From NCBI GenBank assembly GCA_902616905.1, contig CACMUP010000006.1, positions 1-64,000 of the forward strand: a stretch of 64,000 bases of DNA. Reading direction: 5' to 3'. The position numbers and the translations under genes are program-made. This DNA comes from an uncultured Bacteroidota bacterium. GTDB taxonomy: Bacteria; Bacteroidota; Bacteroidia; Flavobacteriales; Flavobacteriaceae. The first letter of the stretch is position 1. Each line of letters starts with the position of its first letter. Below, in pieces: positions 8,381-16,481 of the stretch. Below the pieces are notes generated by a model. It made no database searches. It saw nothing but the letters and a program-made list of their open reading frames with translations, and had not been told where the DNA came from.

Positions 8381-8794
8381 ATGAAAAATCCAAATGCTTT
8401 TAAGTGGTCGATTAAGTATGGATTACTATCTGCTTTAACTGGAATGCTTTGTTGTATTGCCCCAGCAGTTTTATTTATGTTTGGATTGATGGGAGGTGTA
8501 GTCGCAATTTCTTTTGCAGATTTTTTTTATAAAGAGGATGGTAGTCTTGGAATTGGCTCTATTATTCTGAGAATCATTGCGGTTGGATTAGGTGTTTATG
8601 CTACACTAATTTTTAGGAAAAAGCAAAATCAATGTTCAATAAATCCACAAAGAAAAAAACTTAATTTGATTTTATTGATACTACTTCTTTCCACTTTTGG
8701 GGTTTCATTTTTTTTAGGGTTTGAATCATTATCCAGTTGGTATTTTGATAAATATATAGTTCCGCAACAGCAATTAGAATTAAATATAAATTAA
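8381..8794 (+). CDS. Small membrane protein with CC motif (MerT-like arrangement)
   Basis: A protein of about 137 residues with four predicted membrane segments. I chose the ATG at 8381; a TTG 12 bases earlier is possible. The first membrane segment contains vicinal Cys24-Cys25 followed by IAP, similar in layout to the Cys-Cys pair of the MerT mercuric transporter, and the second follows a glycine-rich turn. One more Cys lies in the cytosolic basic loop. I do not recognise a specific family; a thiol or metal role is inference only. It lies inside the glycosyl cluster, 4 bases before the next gene. Confidence 0.55.
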   Translation: MKNPNAFKWSIKYGLLSALTGMLCCIAPAVLFMFGLMGGVVAISFADFFYKEDGSLGIGSIILRIIAVGLGVYATLIFRKKQNQCSINPQRKKLNLILLILLLSTFGVSFFLGFESLSSWYFDKYIVPQQQLELNIN

Positions 8795-8798
8795 AAAT

Positions 8799-9494
8799 AT
8801 TGATATCAAAATTGCTGTAGTTATACCGGCCCATAATGAAGAAGAGTCTATTGGTTTGGTAATTGATTCTATTCCAAGAATTGTCAAAGAGATAATTGTT
8901 GTAGATAATTGCTCAAATGATGATACATCAACAGTAGCTAAATCAAAAAATGCAATTGTTTTACATGAAAACCAAAAAGGTTATGGCTACGCGTGTCTGA
9001 AAGGAATTAAATATTTAAAAAATAACCCTCCCGATATAGTCGCTTTTTTAGATGGTGACTACTCAGATTATCCTGAAGATTTAAATAAAATTGTGAATCC
9101 AATTATAGAGGAAAAAGTAGTTTTTTGTGTTGGGACAAGATCAAAAACTTTGAGAGAGAAAGGAGCTATTACTATTCAACAAGTTTTTGGAAATGCTCTA
9201 GCTTGCTTTTTAATGCGCTTACTTTATAAAGGTAATTTTACTGATTTAGGTCCATTTCGTGCTATACGTTGGGACACTCTAAACTCTCTTGGAATGAAGG
9301 ATAAAACATATGGCTGGACAATTGAAATGCAGTTAAAAATTTTAAGAAGAAAATTAGCGTATGTTGAGGTTCCAGTAAGATATAGAAGAAGAATTGGGGT
9401 ATCAAAAGTATCAGGAACAGTTAAGGGGACGTTGATGGCTGGATATAAAATACTAACTTGGATTGGAAAATTTTATTTCTCAAAGTGGAAATAA
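8799..9494 (+). CDS. Family 2 glycosyltransferase (DPM1/DPG-synthase type), apparent ATT start
   Basis: The conserved GT-A beginning IAVVIPAHNEEESIG lies upstream of the first TTG in the frame (8856), so that TTG cannot be the true start. Between the in-frame stop at 8787 and the conserved region the only plausible initiator is ATT (8799, or 8790). The rest is a complete small GT2: VVDNCSNDDT, FLDGDYSDYPED (DxD-type metal site), GTRSK, then RYRRRIGVSKVSG typical of polyprenyl-phosphate sugar synthases, with no C-terminal membrane segments. It overlaps or nearly touches its neighbours. Likely substrate: a sugar nucleotide and a lipid phosphate. Confidence 0.75.
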   Translation: MDIKIAVVIPAHNEEESIGLVIDSIPRIVKEIIVVDNCSNDDTSTVAKSKNAIVLHENQKGYGYACLKGIKYLKNNPPDIVAFLDGDYSDYPEDLNKIVNPIIEEKVVFCVGTRSKTLREKGAITIQQVFGNALACFLMRLLYKGNFTDLGPFRAIRWDTLNSLGMKDKTYGWTIEMQLKILRRKLAYVEVPVRYRRRIGVSKVSGTVKGTLMAGYKILTWIGKFYFSKWK

Positions 9495-9507
9495 ATTAAG
9501 TTTCAAA

Positions 9508-10980
9508 ATGCTTGTTTTATCATACATTACTTTTGGAATATACATTAGCAGTTTGCTTATGATTTTCATATATAGTTTAACTCAGCTAAATATGTTGAGA
9601 TATCTTTTGAAACATAAAAAAGGAAAAAAAAAGAAACCTTTACTTCCAATTCAACTACCAAAGGTGACAATACAGCTTCCACTTTATAATGAATATTATG
9701 TGGTAGAAAGACTATTAAAATGTATTACAGCATTAGAATACCCTAAAAATAAAATTCAAATTCAAGTATTAGATGATTCTATTGACGAATCATTAATTCT
9801 TACTAAAAATTTAGTTAGTAAATATCAAAAAAAAGATATCCCGATAGAACTAATAACCAGAAAAAAAAGAGTAGGTTTTAAAGCGGGTGCTTTGAAAAAA
9901 GGACTTGAAACAGCAATTGGAGAATTTATAGTTATTTTTGATGCTGATTTTATGCCCCAATCAAATTGGTTGTTAAATACAATTCCTTATTTTGAAGACT
10001 CAAAAATTGGTGTTGTTCAAACAAGATGGGGACATTTAAATAGGAACTATTCTGTTTTAACCAGAGTTCAAGCTTTTGCTTTAGATGCCCATTTTATTTT
10101 AGAGCAAATAGGAAGAAATAGTCAAAATCATTTTATAAATTTTAACGGCACAGCAGGAATTTGGAGAAAAACCTGTATAATTGATGCTGGAAACTGGGAA
10201 CATGACACCTTAACTGAAGACCTAGATCTAAGCTACCGTGCACAACTTAAAAATTGGAAATTTAAATATTTGGATGAAATTGAAACTATGGCTGAACTGC
10301 CAATTAGCATGAGTGCAATACGCTCTCAACAATTTAGATGGAATAAAGGAGGAGCTGAAAATTTTAGGAAAATAATTCAAAAAGTAATTATTTCTAAAAA
10401 TTTGAATTTATATACAAAAATAAATGCTCTGTTTCATTTACTTAATAGCAGTATGTTTTTAAATGTATTAATTATTTCTGTACTAAGTGTTCCATTACTT
10501 TTTATTAAAAATGTATATCCTGAATTATCTTTTTTATTTAATATAAGTGGTTTGTTCATCATAAGTACTTTAATTTTTTTCTGCTGCTATTGGCATGTTC
10601 ACAAGTATTTTTATGGAGGTGGGGTTTTTTCTTTTTTATTTTATTTTAAACGCTTTATTACTTTTTATAGCTTGGTAATGGGATTTTCAATACACAATTC
10701 AATTGCTGTTTTAGAAGGATATTTTGGCAAAAAAAGTCCATTTATTAGAACTCCAAAATTTAATAATACAAGCATAAGAAAAAACAAATATGCCAAAAAT
10801 AAAATTTCAATTTATTCAATAATTGAATTGATTACTGCAATATATTTTCTGCTTGCAATAATCGCCTCTTTATTAATTTTTCCTAAAGCTGATTTTAGTT
10901 TTTTATTTTTTTATATTTTTCTTTTTATTGGGTTTTCAACAATAAGTTATTTTGATTTTAAGGAAGGCAAATTAAAATGA
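9508..10980 (+). CDS. Cellulose-synthase-like membrane glycosyltransferase (GT2)
   Basis: A processive-type GT2 of about 490 residues. N-terminal membrane segment from MLVLSYITFGIYIS, then a cytosolic GT-A domain with LPLYNE, VLDDSID, DADFMPQ (DxD), TEDLDLSYR (TED) and QQFRWNKGG (QxxRW), followed by four or five C-terminal membrane segments. All four catalytic motifs of the CesA/hyaluronan-synthase group are intact. I take the ATG at 9508; a TTG at 9463 would add 15 residues overlapping the previous gene. No PilZ domain or BcsB/BcsC neighbour is seen, so it is not a typical cellulose operon. It overlaps the next gene by 4 bases. Confidence 0.85.
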   Translation: MLVLSYITFGIYISSLLMIFIYSLTQLNMLRYLLKHKKGKKKKPLLPIQLPKVTIQLPLYNEYYVVERLLKCITALEYPKNKIQIQVLDDSIDESLILTKNLVSKYQKKDIPIELITRKKRVGFKAGALKKGLETAIGEFIVIFDADFMPQSNWLLNTIPYFEDSKIGVVQTRWGHLNRNYSVLTRVQAFALDAHFILEQIGRNSQNHFINFNGTAGIWRKTCIIDAGNWEHDTLTEDLDLSYRAQLKNWKFKYLDEIETMAELPISMSAIRSQQFRWNKGGAENFRKIIQKVIISKNLNLYTKINALFHLLNSSMFLNVLIISVLSVPLLFIKNVYPELSFLFNISGLFIISTLIFFCCYWHVHKYFYGGGVFSFLFYFKRFITFYSLVMGFSIHNSIAVLEGYFGKKSPFIRTPKFNNTSIRKNKYAKNKISIYSIIELITAIYFLLAIIASLLIFPKADFSFLFFYIFLFIGFSTISYFDFKEGKLK

Positions 10981-12317
10981 AAATTCAAGAAAAAATTTTG
11001 TTTTGTTTCTATACATCTACTTTCTTACTTGGTTTTTATTTGTTTTCATACAAAATTCAACGAGATGATACTTTCTTATTACTTACCTGCTATACCTTAT
11101 TATTCGTAATACTCTATTTATGGATAAGAAAGTTTAATTCGTTAATTGGTGTTTTTATAATTGGACTTATTTGTCGAGCACTTTTTTGGGAGCATGTCCC
11201 TTCTCTTTCAGAAGATTTTTATCGTTTTCTCTGGGATGGAAATATTCAACTATTAGGTATTAATCCGTATCAATATAATCCTAGTCAAATAGTTGATTCT
11301 GTAATATTCCCAAATTCGTCTACAATATATAATCAAATGAGTGATCTTAGTTTGATCAATTATTCTAACTATCCCCCCCTTAGTCAATACCTATTTAAGT
11401 TAATTTGTCATTTAGATCAAAATGGAATTCTTAATTATGTAAAGGGAATTAGGTGTGTTTATTTAATTGGAGAAATTTGTTTGTTTTTTGGAACAAAATT
11501 TTTACTAAAATATCTAAAACTTGATCCAAAATACATTGTATGGTATTTTTTAAATCCTCTTGTAATTATTGAAGGATTTGGAAATTTACATAGTGAGAGT
11601 TTTATGTTATGTTTTACAATATTCTCTTGGATATTTTGTTTCAAAAAAAATCTATTTTTTGGAGGTTTATTTATGGCTATAGCAATAGGAATAAAATTAT
11701 TACCACTAATTTTTATTCCTTTCTTTTTTAGATTTTTAGGATATCGAAAATTTATTTTGTTTGCATTGATATCTGGTTTTTTTTCAATCATAATTTGGTT
11801 CCCTTTTTTTAATGGAATTATGATTGAAAACTATTTAAATACGATTCGACTTTGGTTTAATTACTTTGAATTTAATGGAAGTATATACAAAATAATTCGT
11901 TTTATTGGTTATAAGACGTATGGATATAATATAATACGTCAACTTGGAAATATTACTCCTTATATTAACATAGGGTTAATTTTTTGTTTTAGTTTGCTTT
12001 ATTCTAATCTGAATAATAAAAGAATACTCGAAAGCTTACTATTATTTTTAAGTTGTTATTTTTTTATTTCTACTACAATTCATCCTTGGTACATAATTAA
12101 TTTAATTTTAGTTGGTATTATTTCAGGTTACGCATTCCCTATAATTTGGAGTTTGACAGTTTTTTGGAGTTACAATGCCTATTCCTCAAATGTTATTCAA
12201 GAGAATATATTTTTGCAACTATTTTCTTACTGTTTAGTTTACGGATGTTTTTTTTATGAAATCTATTACGAAAAGTTAGGACATCATCTTCAAAAACCCA
12301 ATTTCTTTAGTAGTTAG
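10977..12317 (+). CDS. GT-C fold polyprenyl-phosphate-mannose-type glycosyltransferase
   Basis: A 446-residue integral membrane protein with about ten to twelve hydrophobic helices. The first large outer loop contains SEDFYRFLWDG, the acidic motif seen in bacterial GT-C mannosyltransferases, and later NPLVIIEGFGNLHSE and a positively flanked KLLPLIF segment. The family uses lipid-phosphate sugars as donors, and the upstream GT2 could supply such a donor; that link is inference. A DPM-type synthase at 27973-28710 could also. The 3' end overlaps the convergent pseudouridine synthase-like gene by 42 bases. Confidence 0.72.
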   Translation: MKIQEKILFCFYTSTFLLGFYLFSYKIQRDDTFLLLTCYTLLFVILYLWIRKFNSLIGVFIIGLICRALFWEHVPSLSEDFYRFLWDGNIQLLGINPYQYNPSQIVDSVIFPNSSTIYNQMSDLSLINYSNYPPLSQYLFKLICHLDQNGILNYVKGIRCVYLIGEICLFFGTKFLLKYLKLDPKYIVWYFLNPLVIIEGFGNLHSESFMLCFTIFSWIFCFKKNLFFGGLFMAIAIGIKLLPLIFIPFFFRFLGYRKFILFALISGFFSIIIWFPFFNGIMIENYLNTIRLWFNYFEFNGSIYKIIRFIGYKTYGYNIIRQLGNITPYINIGLIFCFSLLYSNLNNKRILESLLLFLSCYFFISTTIHPWYIINLILVGIISGYAFPIIWSLTVFWSYNAYSSNVIQENIFLQLFSYCLVYGCFFYEIYYEKLGHHLQKPNFFSS

Positions 12318-13037
12318 TCTTCTCCATTTACCTCTTGGTAGATCTTTTTTGGTTAGTCCTCCAAAAACAACTCGATCCATTTGAATAACTTTTGATCCAG
12401 ATGCTTCAAAAAGTTTTGTAAGTATTAAAGGAGAAATAGAATGCACCTCAACACCCACCTCTTTTTTTGATTTTCCTGGAATATGACTTATTGAGTTTAT
12501 TTTTTGAATTTTATCAAATATCAATTGATCTTTTTTTAGTTTACTCATGATTTCATTTGAAATATTTTTCTCCAATTTCACATGATAAACCATATGAATT
12601 TTTTTAGAATTATTAATTCTTATTCTTATTTTTTCATCATTAGTTAAAATCAATAATCCAGTTAAGGGTCTACCCATATCTCCTATTGGAAAAACCTTTG
12701 CGTCAATTAATGATGAAATAAGATCTTGTACAGGCTTATTAATTTTCTTTTTTTGAGAAGAGGCTATAAATCCCTTAGGTTTGTTAATCAAAATGTAATC
12801 TAAAGCTGAATTTTTTACTCTTGAACCATCATATTTAACTTTATCATTTGGCTTAACCCGGTATCCCATTTCAGTAGTAATCTTTCCATTAATTTCGACT
12901 AATCCCATTTTTATTAAATTATCAGCTTCCCTTCTTGAGCCTAAACCAGCATTAGCTAAAAATTTATTTAAACGGATACTATTATAACTTTTGGAAGAAG
13001 AGTATTTAAATTTTGTTAATTGTTTTTTTGATTTCAT
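12276..13037 (-). CDS. RsuA/RluB-family pseudouridine synthase homologue with degenerate catalytic motif
   Basis: A 253-residue protein with an N-terminal basic tail, an S4 domain (RLNKFLANAGLGSRREADNL, residues 22-41) and an RsuA-type catalytic domain (LINKPKG, LLILTND, KIHMVYHVKL). In active enzymes the sequence before GLLLLTND is GRLD, with the Asp as nucleophile. Here the aligned residues are G119-D120-M121-G122, so the Asp position is Gly and the Arg position is Asp. I confirmed this on the nucleotide sequence; the frame is intact on both sides. It may therefore be an RNA-binding protein without isomerase activity, or use Asp120. The 3' end overlaps the convergent GT-C gene. Confidence 0.78.
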   Translation of the reverse strand: MKSKKQLTKFKYSSSKSYNSIRLNKFLANAGLGSRREADNLIKMGLVEINGKITTEMGYRVKPNDKVKYDGSRVKNSALDYILINKPKGFIASSQKKKINKPVQDLISSLIDAKVFPIGDMGRPLTGLLILTNDEKIRIRINNSKKIHMVYHVKLEKNISNEIMSKLKKDQLIFDKIQKINSISHIPGKSKKEVGVEVHSISPLILTKLFEASGSKVIQMDRVVFGGLTKKDLPRGKWRRLTTKEIGFLKMMS

Positions 13038-13079
13038 GGAAACTAGTTCTTAAAATGTCATGAGAATTTATTTATCTTT

Positions 13080-14009
13080 TTAAAAGTGAGATACAACTTC
13101 TATAAAATTATTTTTCATTAATCTTTTTGTTTTATCTTGATCTTTTGAAAATCCTAAAATATATCCTCCCCCTCCAGAGCCACATAATTTAAAATAAAAA
13201 TCATTTGTTTTAATTCCCTCATACCACAATTGATGGAATTTTTCAGGTATCATAGGCTTAAAATATTTAATTGTAATAGAAGATAATTTTTTTAGATTAA
13301 TAAAAAATAAATCAATCTCACCTTTTAAAAAATACTCTATGCATTTGTTTGAATTTACAATAAATTCGTTATTAAATATTTTACTAAATTCTTTATTCTG
13401 CATTTTATCCATAAATAATGACACCATTGGCTCAGTTTCACAACTAAAACCAGTATCTAACAAAAAAATGACATTCTCATCAGATGATTTTTTAGTCGGA
13501 ATTTTAGTTGTTTCAATTTGATCTACAGAATTTATTAAAATAGGTAAATTGAGATAGCTATTTAATGGATCAAGGCCAGAAGATTTGCCATGAAAAAAAG
13601 ATTCCATCTTACCAAAAATATTTTTTAAATAAATTAGATTTTCATTATTTAGAATTTTATTAAATTTTTTTTTACTTAAAATATATCTGTCATAAAATGC
13701 AGCTACTATTGCCCCACTACTCCCAACCCCATAGCCTTTAGGTATATTACTATCAAAAAAAAGTTTATTGGTTAAATCATTTTCTAATTTTTCCCAGTCA
13801 AAATCTAAAATTTCATTATTTATCTTCTTTAGATATTTAGAGAATGCTAATAAATTATTATGAGAAACTCTATTCTCATTAGTGCCTTGATCTAGAATAC
13901 TTAAAAATCCACTATAGGAATCATATGGAATAGATAGTCCTTTAGAACTTTTAATTATTCCATATTCCCCAAAAAGTAAAATTTTAGAGAAAAATTGTGA
14001 CGCTTGCAT
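13080..14009 (-). CDS. mvk: Mevalonate kinase (GHMP kinase)
   Basis: A 309-residue GHMP kinase phosphorylating mevalonate in the mevalonate route to isopentenyl diphosphate. It begins with KILLFGEYGIIKSSKGLSIP, the kinase N-terminal strand, has the nucleotide loop PKGYGVGSSGAIVAA near residue 92, and the C-terminal motif KLCGSGGGGYILGF. The immediate upstream neighbour is diphosphomevalonate decarboxylase, which supports mevalonate over other GHMP substrates. No phosphomevalonate kinase lies between them or elsewhere in the window. AT-rich, lysine-rich like its neighbours. Confidence 0.82.
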   Translation of the reverse strand: MQASQFFSKILLFGEYGIIKSSKGLSIPYDSYSGFLSILDQGTNENRVSHNNLLAFSKYLKKINNEILDFDWEKLENDLTNKLFFDSNIPKGYGVGSSGAIVAAFYDRYILSKKKFNKILNNENLIYLKNIFGKMESFFHGKSSGLDPLNSYLNLPILINSVDQIETTKIPTKKSSDENVIFLLDTGFSCETEPMVSLFMDKMQNKEFSKIFNNEFIVNSNKCIEYFLKGEIDLFFINLKKLSSITIKYFKPMIPEKFHQLWYEGIKTNDFYFKLCGSGGGGYILGFSKDQDKTKRLMKNNFIEVVSHF

Positions 14010-14044
14010 AAATAAGAAAAACGTTTTCTAGGATTAAATCTAAT

Positions 14045-15115
14045 TTAAATTTTTTTAGCACCAACACCTACATAATCAAGAATGTATTGACCATTCTGAC
14101 AAAATTCTTTTAGCTCATCTTCAATAAAATTTTTAACTATGTTTTTAAATTCAAATGGATATAGAAGATGGATATTTGCTCCAGCATCAAGGGTAAAACA
14201 AATAGGAATTTTATTATTTTTCCTAAGGTCCCAAATTTTTTCAATTATTGATAAAGTATTCGGCTTAAACAAAATAAAATATGGATTTGATGTCATCATC
14301 ATAGCATGAAGTGATAAAGCCTCTGACTCAACAATCTCAACAAATCCATCTAAATCTTCTGACTTCATAATGTCAACAAGATTGTTCAAATTACTTTTAG
14401 CTTGTATAAATCTATTAGACGCATAAGGGTGTTTATTCATTAAATTATGTCCTTGAGAACTAGTAACAGACTTTGTGTTTTTATCTACTATTAGAATTGC
14501 ATTTTGATAAGTTTTAAAAATAGGGCTTAATTCATCGTCAATATTAACTGCATAAAGATCAGATGAAAAAGAAACTGCATTATTTTTACCCCATATTGTG
14601 ACAGGCCCTTTAATACTTCTAGCAGCACTTCCTGACCCTAAACGAGCTAAAAAAGAAGCTTTCTGATAAAAAAAAGAATTATCCATTTTTGGAAATAATT
14701 TCCTTTCCATATCCATCAAATTTAAAGACAATGCAGCCATCGCTGATGCTGATGATGCAATACCACTGCTGTGAGGAAAAGAATTTTGACTTTTTATGAC
14801 TAGTTTATATTCATTTATCCAAGGTATGTAAGAACTTACAAGTTTGAAAAATGTTCCAAGCTTAATCTCAAAATCGGTCATTGGTTTACCATCAAAATAA
14901 AAATCAAAGTCAAAGGTTTTTGATTTATGAGGTTTAAATAAAATTTCTGTCTTAGTAACGCATTTTGACAATGTTAAACTCAAAGAAGGATTTTTTGGTA
15001 TTTGAGAACTTATTTTACCCCAATACTTTACCAAAGCGATATTACTAGGGGCTTCCCAAAAAGATTTAAACTCTGTGGAGGGTGCTGTTTTTGAAACAAA
15101 TAAATTTTCTTCCAT
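14045..15115 (-). CDS. mvaD: Diphosphomevalonate decarboxylase
   Basis: A 356-residue enzyme making isopentenyl diphosphate by ATP-dependent decarboxylation. The N-terminal APSNIALVKYWGK and NPSLSLTLS segments are diagnostic, the ATP loop is PHSSGIASSASAMAAL, and RLGSGSAARSIKG plus CFTLDAGANIHLLYP complete the family pattern including the catalytic Asp of LDAGAN. An exact TAnnTTTG element lies 9 bases before its ATG. It leads a three-gene set with mevalonate kinase and the pseudouridine synthase homologue. Confidence 0.94.
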   Translation of the reverse strand: MEENLFVSKTAPSTEFKSFWEAPSNIALVKYWGKISSQIPKNPSLSLTLSKCVTKTEILFKPHKSKTFDFDFYFDGKPMTDFEIKLGTFFKLVSSYIPWINEYKLVIKSQNSFPHSSGIASSASAMAALSLNLMDMERKLFPKMDNSFFYQKASFLARLGSGSAARSIKGPVTIWGKNNAVSFSSDLYAVNIDDELSPIFKTYQNAILIVDKNTKSVTSSQGHNLMNKHPYASNRFIQAKSNLNNLVDIMKSEDLDGFVEIVESEALSLHAMMMTSNPYFILFKPNTLSIIEKIWDLRKNNKIPICFTLDAGANIHLLYPFEFKNIVKNFIEDELKEFCQNGQYILDYVGVGAKKI

Positions 15116-15123
15116 ATAAATTT

Positions 15124-15131
15124 CAAATATA
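15124..15131 (-). promoter_or_regulatory. -7 promoter element of mvaD (TATATTTG)
   Basis: On the minus strand TATATTTG matches TAnnTTTG exactly, with its final G 9 bases before the mvaD ATG, again implying a leaderless or very short 5' end. No TTG is seen at the expected -33 spacing. Confidence 0.45.
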
Positions 15132-15190
15132 GGACTTCATATGTTATGATTTATTGAAGAAAGATTAGAAATCACTACTTTGTATATGGA

Positions 15191-15676
15191 ATGAAAAAAA
15201 TAAAAAAAGATTTAATATTAGCATGCATTGTTGGAATTTTACTTTCGCTAGGTGTAGGTTTAATCTCAAGTATAGTAACAAAAAATGCTATTCCAAATTG
15301 GTATGTAAATTTAGAAAAACCTTTTTTTTCACCTCCTAATTGGGTATTTGGTCCTGTTTGGACATTTCTTTATACCCTTATGGGAATTGCTATTGGTAGG
15401 GTTTGGTTTTTTGGTAGAAGACATTTGTGGGGGAAAACAGCTATATATCATTTTCTATCCCAATTGATTCTTAACGGACTATGGTCATTAGTTTTTTTTG
15501 GATTAAGAAACCCTGCTTTGTCGATGGTTGTAATTGTTATTTTATGGATACTTATTCAAAGAACAATATTTTGGTTTCGACTCGTTGATAAAAAAGCTTC
15601 TATTATCTTATATCCCTACATAATTTGGGTGAGTTTTGCTTCTATTTTGAACGCATTTATAATTTATTTGAACTAA
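15191..15676 (+). CDS. tspO: TspO/MBR family membrane protein
   Basis: A 161-residue, five-helix membrane protein. The family landmarks are present: WYVNLEKPFFSPPNWVFGPVWTFLYTLMG written in pieces along helix 1-2 (the WY...L-KP-F-PP-W-F-PVWT pattern), the aromatic-rich NGLWSLVFFGLRNP, and the closing PYIIWVSFASILN. Bacterial TspO binds porphyrins and affects tetrapyrrole or oxygen/light responses; in this group of marine bacteria it is often linked to light-related genes, but none are visible here. It is divergent from mvaD and convergent with the phosphodiesterase 4 bases away. Confidence 0.93.
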   Translation: MKKIKKDLILACIVGILLSLGVGLISSIVTKNAIPNWYVNLEKPFFSPPNWVFGPVWTFLYTLMGIAIGRVWFFGRRHLWGKTAIYHFLSQLILNGLWSLVFFGLRNPALSMVVIVILWILIQRTIFWFRLVDKKASIILYPYIIWVSFASILNAFIIYLN

Positions 15677-15680
15677 TAGA

Positions 15681-16436
15681 TTATTTTACTATTCTTTCTG
15701 GGAAGTCAGTAATAATTCCATCTACTCCTTTGTCTATTAACAGTCTAATATCATTGGGTGCATTAACTGTCCAAGGATATATTTTAAATCCATTTTTTTG
15801 AATTTTTTGAATATTTTCATCGTTTAAAGTCTCATAATCAGGATTAATTGAAACAGCGTCAAGTTCTAATCCTATAGGAATAGCATCTAAGGGATCATCT
15901 TCAGTTAAAATAGCTATTTGAATTTCTTTATTTATGTGTCTAAATTTTTTTAGTTCTTCCCAAATAAAACTGGAAATCAAAATTTTTTCGGATGACCATT
16001 CTTCTTTATCAAAGTATTCTTTCAAAAGATTATTAGTTTCGATTGCTGTTTGACTTCCCTTCAGTTCTATATTTAGAAAAACCTTTCCTTGAATTAAATC
16101 CATTACTTCATTCAATGTAGGAATTGTGTAGCCATCCAAAACTTTTATACGTTGAATTGAATCTAAATCTAAATCCTCTATATATCCACTTGCGTTCGTA
16201 AGATGTTCGAGTGTCTTGTCGTGAAAGACAACTAACTCACCTGAAGCACATTTAAAGACGTCTATTTCTATCCCATTTACTCCTAAATCAATGGCTTTTG
16301 CTATTGAAGGAAGTGTGTTTTCTGCTAGGTGACCCTTTGCCCCTCTATGACCAATAATAACAATGTTCTTTTGAGATTCGCAATAAATACTCATAATACT
16401 TAAATATAAAACAACTAAAACTCCTCTGATTCTCAT
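15681..16436 (-). CDS. ugpQ: Glycerophosphodiester phosphodiesterase, exported
   Basis: A 251-residue GDPD-family enzyme hydrolysing glycerophosphodiesters to glycerol-3-phosphate and an alcohol. After an N-terminal hydrophobic signal (residues 1-18) come the TIM-barrel motifs: IIGHRGAKGHLAENT with catalytic His and Arg, GIEIDVFKC and VVFHDKTLEHLT with the second His and metal ligands, then LNIELKG, AVSINPDY and the C-terminal YPWTVNAPNDI / DGIITDFPE. Export suggests scavenging of phospholipid head groups. The symbol is by family only. It is 46 bases downstream of the amylase gene, same strand. Confidence 0.88.
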   Translation of the reverse strand: MRIRGVLVVLYLSIMSIYCESQKNIVIIGHRGAKGHLAENTLPSIAKAIDLGVNGIEIDVFKCASGELVVFHDKTLEHLTNASGYIEDLDLDSIQRIKVLDGYTIPTLNEVMDLIQGKVFLNIELKGSQTAIETNNLLKEYFDKEEWSSEKILISSFIWEELKKFRHINKEIQIAILTEDDPLDAIPIGLELDAVSINPDYETLNDENIQKIQKNGFKIYPWTVNAPNDIRLLIDKGVDGIITDFPERIVK

Positions 16437-16481
16437 AAATTAATTTCCATTAAATTTTTAGCTTATTAACGAGAGGTTCTT

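Noticed and set aside
12893-13037. Possibility that the missing catalytic Asp in the pseudouridine synthase homologue is due to a frameshift
   Set aside because: The frame matches the family continuously before and after the motif (S4 domain upstream, GLLILTND downstream), so substitution rather than frameshift explains it.
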